From JASLDZ01 sp965199975 (GTDB lineage Bacteria > Pseudomonadota > Alphaproteobacteria > Caulobacterales > Caulobacteraceae): 64,000 nt of DNA. The position numbers were made by a program, and so were the translations under genes. This document shows, in pieces, positions 7,223 through 14,825 of this stretch. The stretch spans positions 496,001 through 560,000 of the forward strand of contig OZ241340.1 of the NCBI GenBank assembly GCA_965199975.1, written 5' to 3'. Below the pieces are notes generated by a model that was given only the letters and a program-made list of their open reading frames with translations, had not been told where the DNA came from and made no database searches. The stretch's first letter is position 1. Every line of letters starts with the position of its first letter.

Positions 7223-8473
7223 TCATGACGCGCCCTCGGCGTAGGCGCGGCGCAAGCGGTCCTTGTCGGTGACCGTGTCGAGCTTGGCGAGGGCGCGGGC
7301 GGACGCCTCTTCCGCCGCCGTGCGCAGCGCCTCGCGCATGTGCGGCGCGTGCGCGTCGGCGGCCAGCGCCGCGAAGGCCTTCTGGAGGCGCATGGACACC
7401 GCAAGGTCGGACGCCCCGTAGGTGGCTATGGGGCGGAACACGTCATCCAGCAGTTCGTCGTAAGCGGGGGGTCGCATGTGCACCCGTTGCGACCCGGCGA
7501 AGGGCTCGCGCTCCTCGCACATCCGTCGCCAGTCCGTGAGCAGACGCACGGCGGTGCCGATCACATCGATGGCCGTGCCCGGGTCGTTGATCCCCGGCGA
7601 AAGCGCCTTGGCCGCGACCTCGCCCAGCACCACGAAACCGAAGCGCGGATCCTGGTCGAAGGAGCGGCCGTCCGCGACATCGAAGGCGGTGCGCAGCGCC
7701 GTCATCACCTCGCCACTCAAGGCGCGATCGGTGTGCACGCGCAGGAGGGCGCGCCGCGCATGGGCGAAGGCTCCGGGTCCGCACACCACCCACATCTCGA
7801 GCCCGTGCCGGTGCGAGAGGCGCCTCAGGGCGGCCACATCGACGTTGGCTACGTAGCCCACCTTGCCGGACTCCACTGCGAGCGCGGTCTCCGGCGGATC
7901 GGTCCAGCCGGCGGGATCGAGCTCGGCCCCGAAGCGGCTGGCGATGGACTTGCGCGTGGCGTCCTCCACCTTGTCGATGGCGTGGCCCACGCGGGCGATG
8001 TCCAGGAGCTGGTCCAGCCAGAGCAGGAGCGTGATGGCCACCCACAGCAGCATGAGCAGGGTGACGCCGAACAGGATGGCGCGGCCGCCGTTGGCGTAAT
8101 AGCCGGTGCCCAGCGCGCTGAAGGCCACCACCGAATACAGGAAGGCGCCCACGAAGCTCGCCAGCGCCCCCTGCGCGCGGCTGTCGCTGGTGATCAGCGC
8201 CGCCGCCCGCGGCGTCGCTCCGGTCGAGACGTTGGTGTAGGCGGTGATCATCGCTGCGGTGGAGAAGGTCGCCACCGACAGCAGGCTGGTCGCCAGGATG
8301 TTGAGCAGGCCCGCAGCCGTGCCGCCCCCGAACGGCTTGGCCAGCGCATCCGGCACGAAGGGCGAGAAGGCCGCCGCCAGCAGCGCCGCGGCCACGCCCA
8401 ACACGCCGTAGATCGAGGCGCGCACCCAGAGCCGCCGCGTCAACTGGGCGAGCGCCCACCTCCATCCCTGCAT
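7223..8473 (-). CDS. DUF2254-family membrane protein
   Basis: Predicted inner-membrane protein of about 416 residues in the DUF2254 family, function unknown. The N-terminal third has four hydrophobic segments: WVRASIYGVLGVAAALLAAAF, a Ser/Thr-rich stretch LLNILATSLLSVATFSTAAM, ALASFVGAFLYSVVAFSALG and AILFGVTLLMLLWVAITLLL. The SPGINDPGTAIDVIG motif typical of the family lies in the soluble C-terminal part. I start at the ATG at 8473 (MQGWRWALAQL); the frame is open further upstream but that part looks non-coding. It is divergent from the decarboxylase gene and lies 54 bases beyond phnC, so it may be transcribed separately. Confidence 0.8.
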   Translation of the reverse strand: MQGWRWALAQLTRRLWVRASIYGVLGVAAALLAAAFSPFVPDALAKPFGGGTAAGLLNILATSLLSVATFSTAAMITAYTNVSTGATPRAAALITSDSRAQGALASFVGAFLYSVVAFSALGTGYYANGGRAILFGVTLLMLLWVAITLLLWLDQLLDIARVGHAIDKVEDATRKSIASRFGAELDPAGWTDPPETALAVESGKVGYVANVDVAALRRLSHRHGLEMWVVCGPGAFAHARRALLRVHTDRALSGEVMTALRTAFDVADGRSFDQDPRFGFVVLGEVAAKALSPGINDPGTAIDVIGTAVRLLTDWRRMCEEREPFAGSQRVHMRPPAYDELLDDVFRPIATYGASDLAVSMRLQKAFAALAADAHAPHMREALRTAAEEASARALAKLDTVTDKDRLRRAYAEGAS

Positions 8474-8694
8474 GCCGGCCCTCCCTCGTCGTCCGTATGC
8501 GAACGCACGGGCGCGGCCTCGGGCGCCGAACGCGGACGATGGATGCGAAACGTCGCGGCGCCCTGTGGAAAAGGCGCCTTTACATGGCCACACGCGTCCC
8601 CTATCTCGCGCCTCCCGGCGGACCCGAGCCAACGATCGCAAGGTCGTTCTGCTAACGCCGGTCTAGGTTCAACAATTAGCGGAGGTTACGTGCG
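8474..8694. promoter_or_regulatory. Divergent intergenic region with a 12-bp palindrome
   Basis: 221-bp spacer between the DUF2254 gene (minus) and the decarboxylase gene (plus), which must hold both promoters. A perfect 12-bp palindrome AAAGGCGCCTTT lies at 8570-8581 and could be an operator half-site pair. The ribosome binding site GGAGG at 8681-8685 serves the decarboxylase. No sharp promoter hexamers were recognised. Confidence 0.35.
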
Positions 8695-9954
8695 TTGCGC
8701 ACCTATCCAACTCCGCTGGACCTGGTCCGCGAGCGGTCCCCCGAGCGTCCCGTCGCATGCGTGCGACCCGGCGCCCTGGCCGTAGCGGCCCACTGGTTCC
8801 AGCAGCACCTCAAGGGTGATGTCCTGTATGCGGTGAAGGCCAATCCTTCGCCGTGGGTGATCCGTGCGCTGCACGCGGCCGGTCTCGCCGGCTTCGATGT
8901 GGCCTCGATCCCCGAGATCGAGGCGGTGGCCGAGCACGCGCCCGGCGCCCGCATGGCCTTCATGCACCCGGTCAAGAGCCGGCGCGCCATCTCGGCCGCC
9001 TATTTCGACTACGGGGTGAAGACCTTCGCGCTCGATTGCACCGACGAGCTCGACAAGATCCTCGACGCCACGGGCGGGGCGCGCGACCTCAATCTGATCG
9101 TGCGCATGGGCGTATCGACCGACGGCGCCGCCTACTCGCTCAACGGCAAGTTCGGCGTGCCGCTGGAGGAGGCTCCGCCGCTGCTGCTCGCCGCCCGACG
9201 GGCGACCGAGGAGCTGATGGGCGTCTCCTTCCACGTGGGCTCGCAATGCATGCGGCCGACCGCCTACCAGGCGGCCATGGCCCAGTGCTCGCGCGCCCTG
9301 GTCCGCGCCGGCGTGTTCGCCGACGTGGTGGACGTGGGCGGCGGCTTTCCCTCGGTCTATCCGGGCATGATCCCGCCGGAGATGAGCGAGTACGCCTCGG
9401 CCATCGAACGCGGCTTCAACGACATGGCCGTGCACGAGACCGCCGAGCTGTGGTGCGAACCCGGCCGCGCGCTGGTGGCCGAGGCGTCGTCGCACCTGGT
9501 GAAGGTCGAGCTGCGCAAGGGCGACGCGCTCTACCTCAACGACGGCAGCTACGGCTCGCTGTTCGACGCCACCCACTTCAAGTGGCCCTTCCCCACCAAG
9601 CTTGTGCGCGACGGGGAAAGCTCGGGCGAGCTGAAGCCCTTCCGCTTCTATGGCCCGACCTGCGACAGCATCGACCACATGCCCGGCCCCTATTGGCTGC
9701 CCGAGGACGTGCGCGAGGGCGACTACATCGAGATCGGCATGCTGGGCGCCTACGGCACCACCATGGGCACCCGTTTCAACGGCTACGGCGACTTTGAGCG
9801 CGTCGAGGTCGAGGACGCGCCGATGGCCTCGATGTTCGGCCTCGCCCGCCGCTCCATCCCCCTGCCGCGCCAGCAGGAGGAGATCGAGGCCCGCAAGGTC
9901 GTGCGTTTCTCCCGGCCCAAGGGCGCTGCGGGGCGCAAGGGCCGGCGCCGCTGA
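8695..9954 (+). CDS. Type III PLP-dependent decarboxylase (ornithine/lysine-type)
   Basis: Fold-type III, PLP-dependent amino acid decarboxylase of 419 residues, probably ornithine or lysine decarboxylase feeding polyamine synthesis. The PLP lysine is in YAVKANPSPWV (about residue 45); SFHVGSQCM carries the family's active-site His; VDVGGGFPS is the phosphate-binding glycine loop; WCEPGRALVAEA is the conserved EPGR; FYGPTCDSIDHM contains the catalytic Cys and Asp supplied across the dimer. Start is a TTG at 8695, supported by GGAGG 9 bases upstream and no better ATG. The deoxyhypusine-synthase-like gene follows after 126 bases, a common alphaproteobacterial polyamine pair. Substrate choice between ornithine and lysine is not decided by what I can see. 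The C-terminus after about residue 395 is a basic tail. Confidence 0.88.
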   Translation: MRTYPTPLDLVRERSPERPVACVRPGALAVAAHWFQQHLKGDVLYAVKANPSPWVIRALHAAGLAGFDVASIPEIEAVAEHAPGARMAFMHPVKSRRAISAAYFDYGVKTFALDCTDELDKILDATGGARDLNLIVRMGVSTDGAAYSLNGKFGVPLEEAPPLLLAARRATEELMGVSFHVGSQCMRPTAYQAAMAQCSRALVRAGVFADVVDVGGGFPSVYPGMIPPEMSEYASAIERGFNDMAVHETAELWCEPGRALVAEASSHLVKVELRKGDALYLNDGSYGSLFDATHFKWPFPTKLVRDGESSGELKPFRFYGPTCDSIDHMPGPYWLPEDVREGDYIEIGMLGAYGTTMGTRFNGYGDFERVEVEDAPMASMFGLARRSIPLPRQQEEIEARKVVRFSRPKGAAGRKGRRR

Positions 9955-9962
9955 ATCGAACT

Positions 9963-9979
9963 CCCGTCACGCTGACGGG
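9963..9979 (+). terminator. Hairpin after the decarboxylase gene
   Basis: Perfect 7-bp stem CCCGTCA / TGACGGG with a 3-base loop, 8 bases after the stop codon and followed by TTAAT. Probably a terminator or partial terminator. Confidence 0.5.
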
Positions 9980-9992
9980 TTAATGGTCTCCA

Positions 9993-10018
9993 GCGCCTCT
10001 CCCGCGAGGGGGAGGCGC
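9993..10018 (+). terminator. Second hairpin between the polyamine genes
   Basis: 11-bp stem GCGCCTCTCCC / GGGGGAGGCGC (one G-T pair) with a 4-base loop, between the decarboxylase and the deoxyhypusine-synthase-like gene. There is no T run after it, so it may be a processing or attenuation element rather than a strict terminator. Confidence 0.4.
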
Positions 10019-10080
10019 CCTTCAGCCGTCGCTCCGTCCGGTTCAACGACGGGCGCTCACCGTCCAGGGAAACCAAACCG

Positions 10081-11151
10081 ATGAACGCTCCCGTCACCCC
10101 CGCCGGCTCCAACTCCAAGGCCGAGCTGCTCTCCAAGGTCGTCGAGCACGTCGACATCACCGCCTACGACGCGCGGCCGGTGATCGACGCCATGCGCAAG
10201 ATGAGCTTCACCAGCAGAGACACCGCCCGCGCCGCCGACATTTTCTCCATGTCGATCGAGGACGCCGACTGCTCGCCCTGGCTGATCCTGGCGGGCTCCA
10301 CCTCGGCCGGCGGCTGCATGCACGTGTACCGCGACATGGTGAAGTTCGGCATGGTCGACGTGGTGGTGGCCACCGGCGCCAGCATCGTCGACATGGATTT
10401 CTTCGAGGCGCTGGGCTTCAAGCACTACCAGGCCGACTCCACCGTCGACGACCGGGTGCTGCGCGACCTCTACATCGACCGCATCTACGACACCTACATC
10501 GACGAGGAGGAGCTGCAGAACTGCGACTCCACCATCTACGACCTGTGCCAGCAGCTGGAGCCGCGCCCCTACTCGTCGCGCGAGTTCATCTGGGAGATGG
10601 GCAAGTGGCTCGCCGCCGGCAACGCCAAGAAGACCGGCAGCCTGGTGCAGACCGCCTACGAGGAGGGCGTGCCGATCTTCTGCCCGGCCTTCGTCGACAG
10701 CTCCGCCGGCTTCGGCCTGGTCAAGCACCAGAAGGAGCGCATCGCCGCCGGCCAGCCCTACCTCTCCATCGACGCGGTGGCCGACTTCCGCGAGCTGACC
10801 GACGTGAAGATCGCCGCCGGGGCCACGGGCCTGTTCATGGTCGGCGGCGGCGTGCCCAAGAACTTCGCGCAGGACACGGTGGTGTGCGCCGAGATCCTTG
10901 GGCAGGAGGCGCCCATGCACAAGTACGCCGTGCAGATCACCGTCGCCGACGTGCGCGACGGCGCCTGCAGCTCATCCACCCTCAAGGAGGCCTGCAGCTG
11001 GGGCAAGGTGGACGTCACCTACGAGCAGATGGTCTTCGCCGAAGCCACCACCGTCGTCCCCCTCATCGGCTCCGACGCCTACCACCGCGCCGGCTGGAAG
11101 ACCCGCACGCCCCGCCGCTGGCAGAAGCTGTTCGGCAACCCGATAAATTGA
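10081..11151 (+). CDS. Deoxyhypusine synthase-like enzyme (polyamine biosynthesis)
   Basis: NAD-dependent aminobutyl-transfer enzyme of 356 residues, homologous to eukaryotic and archaeal deoxyhypusine synthase. Bacteria have no eIF5A, and in bacteria these homologues act on free amines (homospermidine or related guanidino-polyamine synthesis). Recognisable parts are ILAGSTSAGGCMH, VVVATGASIVDMDFFEALG, the VPIFCPAFVDSSAGFGL block, TGLFMVGGGVPKNFAQD and DGACSSSTLKEACSWGKV, the last containing the lysine that corresponds to the catalytic Lys region. Neighbouring decarboxylase would supply the diamine. It has its own leader with hairpins at 9963-10018, so the pair may be separately regulated. 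The exact product is not decided by sequence alone. Confidence 0.85.
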   Translation: MNAPVTPAGSNSKAELLSKVVEHVDITAYDARPVIDAMRKMSFTSRDTARAADIFSMSIEDADCSPWLILAGSTSAGGCMHVYRDMVKFGMVDVVVATGASIVDMDFFEALGFKHYQADSTVDDRVLRDLYIDRIYDTYIDEEELQNCDSTIYDLCQQLEPRPYSSREFIWEMGKWLAAGNAKKTGSLVQTAYEEGVPIFCPAFVDSSAGFGLVKHQKERIAAGQPYLSIDAVADFRELTDVKIAAGATGLFMVGGGVPKNFAQDTVVCAEILGQEAPMHKYAVQITVADVRDGACSSSTLKEACSWGKVDVTYEQMVFAEATTVVPLIGSDAYHRAGWKTRTPRRWQKLFGNPIN

Positions 11152-11163
11152 CGGGCGGCCGTT

Positions 11164-11185
11164 GCGCTGAGGTTTCATTCAGCGC
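11164..11185 (+). terminator. Weak hairpin after the deoxyhypusine-synthase-like gene
   Basis: Perfect 7-bp stem GCGCTGA / TCAGCGC with an 8-base loop, 13 bases after the stop codon. No T run follows. It marks the left edge of the low-G+C islet. Confidence 0.4.
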
Positions 11186-11274
11186 CATGTGCTGAGCCTT
11201 GGAGCGCGATCTTGTCGGCTCGTTTGCCATCGGGATGCGGCTCAACGTAATTGAGCGGTGCGAGAAGGTTTGCT

Positions 11275-11457
11275 ATGACGACTTTGCACCGGCATCATCG
11301 TCGCCATCGGCATCATCATAAGTCAACAGTGCCGCATTTCCTAGAACTTGCACCGGAGGTTATGCAAGACTTGATGCTTTTGTTTGATCTGTCTCCTACC
11401 CAGGCTGCCGCCATCGTTGGAAACTTAGGAACAGAGATTAGGGCAAACAACAGATGA
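11275..11457 (+). CDS. Small His-rich protein with a phage tail-lysozyme-like motif
   Basis: 60-residue product. The start is set by GAGAAGG 6 bases upstream of the ATG at 11275 (an in-frame ATG at 11251 lacks one). The N-terminus is extremely rich in His and Arg (HRHHRRHRHHH, residues 5-15). The remainder, VMQDLMLLFDLSPTQAAAIVGNLGTE, resembles the opening helices of phage tail-tip lysozyme domains, which typically read 'VM-DLM--FGLT--QAAGIVGNL-HES'. The Glu in GTE would sit at the place of the catalytic Glu, but the rest of that domain (over 100 residues) is missing. I read it as a truncated remnant or a small stand-alone derivative. It overlaps the next gene by ATGA. The match is from memory of the family, not a search. 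Confidence 0.5.
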   Translation: MTTLHRHHRRHRHHHKSTVPHFLELAPEVMQDLMLLFDLSPTQAAAIVGNLGTEIRANNR

Positions 11458-11795
11458 AACTGCTGCTGATACTAACGGCTTTCTCTGGTGTAAACCTAGG
11501 AACTGCATTGGCTCCCTCACACCTTGGCCGGTGTCTTCTTGAGGTTCACGGGAAAGCTTTCCTGAAGGGAACCTGCCGGATCACCATAAATGATAATCTC
11601 GGGTCTTTTGCGATTGGTGTAGGGCAGACTCATCGCAGTAGATACTTTGCCTACGTCAACATGGAAGATGATGGAGCGCACGGTTCCTGGAACGCTACAC
11701 CTGATTCTAATCATGCTGATACGGACTTAGGGAAGCTTCAACATTCTGGTGCTTGTTGGACTAATCAGACCGCTCGCATATGTGCTTACAAGTGA
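11454..11795 (+). CDS. Small secreted cysteine-containing protein, unknown function
   Basis: 113 residues. MKLLLILTAFSGVNLGTALAPS is a plausible Sec signal peptide. The mature part has four Cys (RCLLEV, KGTCRI, GACW, RICAYK) that could form two disulfides, and ends GACWTNQTARICAYK. Other recognisable stretches are GSFAIGVG, YFAYVNMEDDGAHGSWN and DTDLGKL. I recall proteins with the same 'CLLEV-G … FSIG … YFAYVN … GACW-N-RA-ICAW' pattern in Rhizobiales, without known function. The ATG overlaps the upstream stop (ATGA), so the two are translationally coupled. Low G+C and atypical codons indicate transfer. Confidence 0.55.
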   Translation: MKLLLILTAFSGVNLGTALAPSHLGRCLLEVHGKAFLKGTCRITINDNLGSFAIGVGQTHRSRYFAYVNMEDDGAHGSWNATPDSNHADTDLGKLQHSGACWTNQTARICAYK

Positions 11796-11878
11796 GATCT
11801 AAAAATTAGCGGCGACACTATCCGCACTTACAGGCGTCGTCCCTACAACACAATCAGACTTCCGATGGCCCACCTCAG

Positions 11879-12496
11879 ATGACATTGCACCCCATCGCCG
11901 CCGCAGCTGCCGTTTCGATTCTCAACGTCGGAGCCGGCCACGCGGCGGTCATGTCCGCCGCCGATACAGCGCGGGTGCAACAGGCGACCGCCTACCTGCA
12001 GGCCATCTCAAGCGTGACCGGGACCTTCACCCAGACCGCGCCAACGGGCGCGACGTCGGCCGGGCGCATCTGGCTGCAGCGGCCGGGGAGGGCGCGGTTC
12101 CAGTACGATCCGCCCATGCGCATGACCATCGTGTCGGACGGGCGGCGGGTGGGGTTGTGGGATGGGCGGCTGAACAGCTTCAACACCGCGCCGCTGTCGC
12201 GCACGCCGCTCAACCTGATCCTGGCCAAGCAGGTGCGGCTGGACCGGGGGGTGGAGATCGCGCGGGTGGATTCCAACAGCGAGGGGTTCGCCCTCACCGC
12301 GCTCGACAAGGCGCACCCGTCGGACGGGCGCATGGTGATCTACTTCGCCGACGCGCCCACCGCGCTCACCGGCTGGAACCTGACCGATGGCCGCGGCCGC
12401 ACCACGCGCGTGCGCCTCGGCCGGCTGCAGGCGGCGCCGGGGCTCAACCCCGGCCTCTTCGAGGTGAAGGACCCGCGCAAGGCGCCGTCGACCTGA
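11879..12496 (+). CDS. lolA: Outer-membrane lipoprotein carrier protein LolA-like
   Basis: Periplasmic chaperone that ferries lipoproteins from the inner to the outer membrane. 205 residues, usual for the family. The N-terminal MTLHPIAAAAAVSILNVGAGHA is a signal peptide, unusually poor in basic residues. The LolA body is seen in ATAYLQAISSVTGTFTQT, AGRIWLQRPGRARFQYDPP, TIVSDGRRVGLWDGRLNS and TPLNLILAKQVRL. The start at 11879 sits exactly where the low-G+C islet ends, and I see no Shine-Dalgarno, so the original 5' end may have been altered by the insertion. In Caulobacter relatives lolA lies between ftsK and xthA; here xthA follows but ftsK does not precede. Confidence 0.8.
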   Translation: MTLHPIAAAAAVSILNVGAGHAAVMSAADTARVQQATAYLQAISSVTGTFTQTAPTGATSAGRIWLQRPGRARFQYDPPMRMTIVSDGRRVGLWDGRLNSFNTAPLSRTPLNLILAKQVRLDRGVEIARVDSNSEGFALTALDKAHPSDGRMVIYFADAPTALTGWNLTDGRGRTTRVRLGRLQAAPGLNPGLFEVKDPRKAPST

Positions 12497-12654
12497 GTCA
12501 GGTGTCGCAATTCGGACACACGCAAGAAACTTCTCTCTTCTGTTGACGCAGCCGCCGCCGAGTGGCAATCTGATCACATCTCTACGGCGACGCCCTGCGT
12601 CGCCCGAGTCGCAGTCGGCCTTCCCCTCCCGACCTCGGCGCGAGACACTTGAGC

Positions 12655-12688
12655 GGCCCGATCGCCTCGGCGGTCGGGCCTTCTCTTT
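12655..12688 (+). terminator. Rho-independent terminator between lolA and xthA
   Basis: GGCCCGATCGCC and GGCGGTCGGGCC pair around a short TCGG-type loop, directly followed by TTCTCTTT. It lies 159 bases after the lolA stop and 14 bases before the xthA start, so it may attenuate readthrough into xthA. Confidence 0.65.
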
Positions 12689-12701
12689 GTCCGGAACGCC
12701 C

Positions 12702-13517
12702 ATGCGCCTGCGCGTCGTGACCTGGAACGTGAACTCGGTGCGCCTGCGCGCTGAGCATGCCGCCCGCTTCGTGGCCGAGAGCGGGGCCGACGTGCTGCTG
12801 CTGCAGGAGATCAAGTGCCGTGACGGCGAGTTCCCCACCGCCGCCTTCGAGGCCATGGGCCTGCCGCACCTGCGCATCCGCGGGCAGAAGGGCGCCCACG
12901 GGGTGGCCATCGCCTCGCGCCTGCCGCTGGAGGACGCCGCCGATCTCGACCTGTGCCGCCACGGCCATGCGCGGCAGGTGGGCGCGGTGGTGGCGGGGGT
13001 GGAGGTCCACAACCTCTACCTGCCCGCCGGCGGCGATACGCCCGACCGGGCGCTCAACCCGAAGTTCGACCACAAGCTCGACGTCTACGAGCGGCTGACC
13101 CGCCGCATGGCGGCGCGCGATCCGGCGCGGCCGCTGATGATCGCGGGCGATCTCAACATCGCGCCGGGCGAGTTCGACGTGTGGAACCACCGCCACATGT
13201 CGCGCATCGTCAGCCACACGCCGCTCGAGGTGGCGGCGATGGGCGAGCTGAAGGACAGCCTCGGCTTCGTCGACCTGGTGCGCGAGGCGATCCCCGATCC
13301 GGAGAAGCTCTACAGCTGGTGGAGCTATCGTGCGCTCGACTACCGCCTCTCCGGGCGCGGCCTGCGGCTCGACCACCTGTGGGCCTCGCCGGGGCTCGCG
13401 CTGCACGCGCGCGACGCGCAGGGCCGGGCCGAGGCGCGGGTGCACGACCACGTGCGCGGCTGGGAGCGGCCCAGCGACCACGCGCCGGTCAGCGTCGACC
13501 TGCACCTCCCGGGCTGA
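12702..13517 (+). CDS. xthA: Exodeoxyribonuclease III
   Basis: Mg-dependent AP endonuclease and 3'-5' exonuclease of base excision repair. 271 residues from the ATG at 12702. The family signature runs from the start: VVTWNVNSVRLR (Asn), LLLQEIKCRDGEFP (catalytic Glu), HGVAIASR, NLYLPAGGD (Tyr), LMIAGDLNIAPGEFDVWN (Asp and Asn), SWWSYR, GLRLDHLWAS (Asp) and ERPSDHAPV (Asp-His). All catalytic residues are present. The frame is open upstream of the start but that part holds the lolA terminator. It faces cenR on the other strand with a 9-base gap. Confidence 0.95.
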   Translation: MRLRVVTWNVNSVRLRAEHAARFVAESGADVLLLQEIKCRDGEFPTAAFEAMGLPHLRIRGQKGAHGVAIASRLPLEDAADLDLCRHGHARQVGAVVAGVEVHNLYLPAGGDTPDRALNPKFDHKLDVYERLTRRMAARDPARPLMIAGDLNIAPGEFDVWNHRHMSRIVSHTPLEVAAMGELKDSLGFVDLVREAIPDPEKLYSWWSYRALDYRLSGRGLRLDHLWASPGLALHARDAQGRAEARVHDHVRGWERPSDHAPVSVDLHLPG

Positions 13518-13526
13518 TCGACGCCC

Positions 13527-14210
13527 TCACGGCTGCAGCCGGTAGCCCCCCGCGTCGGTGACCAGGAGCGGCGCCGCCTCGGCGGCGGCCGGCTGCAGCT
13601 TCTGGCGCAGGCGGTAGATGTGGGTCTCCAGCGTGTGGGTGGTCACGCCGGCGTTGTAGCCCCACACCTCGGCCAGGAGCTCCTCGCGCGCCACCGGCTG
13701 GCCTCCGGCCCGGTACAGGTACTTGAGGATCGAGGTCTCCTTCTCGGTCAACCGCACCTTGCGGCGACCATCGGTGAGCAGCTTCTGCGCCGGCCGGAAT
13801 TCATAGGGGCCGATCTGGAACACGGCGAGTTCGGACTGCTCGTGCGCGCGCAGCTGGGCGCGGATGCGGGCCAGCAGCACGGCGAAGCGGAAAGGCTTGG
13901 CCACATAGTCGTCGGCGCCGGCGTCCAGGCCCGCGATGGTGTCGGCGTCGTCGGCGGAGGCGGTGAGCATGACCACCGGCGCGGCGACGTCGGCCTCGCG
14001 CAGGCGCCGGCAGGTCTCGCGCCCGTCGATGCCGGGAAGGTCGAGGTCGAGCAGGATGAGGTCGGGGCGGCACTCGACCGCCGCGGTCAGCCCCGCCTCA
14101 CCGGTGGGCGCCTGGGCGGTGCGAAAGCCCTCCAGCTCGAGCTGCTCGGCCAGCGCCGAGCGCAGGTCGTCGTCGTCGTCGATGACGAGCACGGTCTTGG
14201 ATTGCGCCAT
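13527..14210 (-). CDS. cenR: OmpR-family response regulator, CenR-like
   Basis: Two-domain response regulator, 227 residues. The receiver domain has VLVIDDDDDLR (acidic pocket), the phosphoacceptor Asp in LILLDLDLPGIDG (about residue 54), Thr in MLTAS and Lys in VAKPF. The C-terminal winged helix contains RLTEKETSILKYLYRAG and WGYNAGVTTHTLETHIYRLRQKL, a block I associate with CenR, the essential cell-envelope regulator of Caulobacter and Rhodobacter. Context fits: convergent with xthA, and divergent from an L,D-transpeptidase-family gene. The CenK-type kinase is not in the window. The assignment to the OmpR family is firm; the name CenR is from recall of the sequence. Confidence 0.75.
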   Translation of the reverse strand: MAQSKTVLVIDDDDDLRSALAEQLELEGFRTAQAPTGEAGLTAAVECRPDLILLDLDLPGIDGRETCRRLREADVAAPVVMLTASADDADTIAGLDAGADDYVAKPFRFAVLLARIRAQLRAHEQSELAVFQIGPYEFRPAQKLLTDGRRKVRLTEKETSILKYLYRAGGQPVAREELLAEVWGYNAGVTTHTLETHIYRLRQKLQPAAAEAAPLLVTDAGGYRLQP

Positions 14211-14275
14211 GGTCGTAGAAGATGTGCTGTCGCGCCCGCCGCGCCAAGCCTTGGCGCGTGCAAGGGGAGGTGAAG

Positions 14276-14812
14276 ATGCGCTGGATCGCATGGTCCGACA
14301 GCCGCTTCGAGGGGCTGGAGGCGACGGCGCCCTGCGCGCTGGGCCGCAGCGGCGTGACGCCCGCCGCCGACAAGCGCGAGGGCGACGGCGCCACCCCGCT
14401 CGGCGCCTGGCCCGTGCGCGAGGCGCTGTATCGCACCGATTGCGGGCCGGCGCCCGTGACGGCCCTGCGGCTGCGCCCCATCGTCGAGACCGACGGCTGG
14501 TCCGACGACGCCGAAGACCCGGCCTACAACCGCCTGGTCGCCCTGCCGCATCCCTTCGGCCACGAGCGGCTGATGCGCGAGGACGGGCTCTACGACCTCG
14601 TGGTGGTGCTGGGCTACAACGACGATCCGCCGGCCCCCGGCCGCGGCTCGGCGATCTTCCTGCACTGTGCGAGCGAGGCCTTCGCTCCGACGCAGGGCTG
14701 CGTGGCGCTCGCCCGCGCCGACCTCGAGCGGGTGATGGCGCGTCTGGCGCCAGGCGACGTCGTCGAGGTGCGCGACGCCGCGGAAAGGCTTGAGGCGCCC
14801 GCGCCTACGTGA
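14276..14812 (+). CDS. L,D-transpeptidase (YkuD) family protein
   Basis: 178 residues of the YkuD/ErfK catalytic fold, which cross-links or modifies peptidoglycan peptides through a Cys nucleophile. The signature is SAIFLHCASEAFAPTQGCVAL (His about residue 126, Cys about 142), preceded by the family's KREGDGATPLG and YNRLVALPHPFGHERLMREDGLYD. There is no signal peptide, which is normal for this alphaproteobacterial subfamily but leaves the site of action unclear. The ATG at 14276 has GGGGAGG 5 bases upstream, so the longer open frame from 14222 is not used. Divergent from the CenR-like gene by 65 bases, which fits a link to envelope control. Confidence 0.82.
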   Translation: MRWIAWSDSRFEGLEATAPCALGRSGVTPAADKREGDGATPLGAWPVREALYRTDCGPAPVTALRLRPIVETDGWSDDAEDPAYNRLVALPHPFGHERLMREDGLYDLVVVLGYNDDPPAPGRGSAIFLHCASEAFAPTQGCVALARADLERVMARLAPGDVVEVRDAAERLEAPAPT

Positions 14813-14825
14813 TCGAACCGATCCC

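Larger units (their letters stand above)
11190..11878. other. Low-G+C islet between the polyamine genes and lolA
   Basis: A stretch of about 700 bases whose base composition drops visibly from about 70% to near 50% G+C. Codon use changes with it: TTG, CTT, AAC, AAT, ATA and GTT codons are frequent, unlike any neighbour. It contains two short overlapping genes, and its right end reaches the start of lolA. No integrase, transposase, direct repeats at the edges or tRNA were seen. The composition points to recent acquisition, perhaps as a phage fragment. Confidence 0.65.

Noticed and set aside
8564..8592. Extended operator TGTGG…CCACA around the palindrome before the decarboxylase gene
   Set aside because: The outer TGTGG/CCACA pair is not centred on the inner AAAGGCGCCTTT palindrome, so only the inner one is reported.
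11152..11250. tRNA or attachment site at the left edge of the islet
   Set aside because: No cloverleaf or CCA-type 3' end and no repeated edge sequence could be found by eye.
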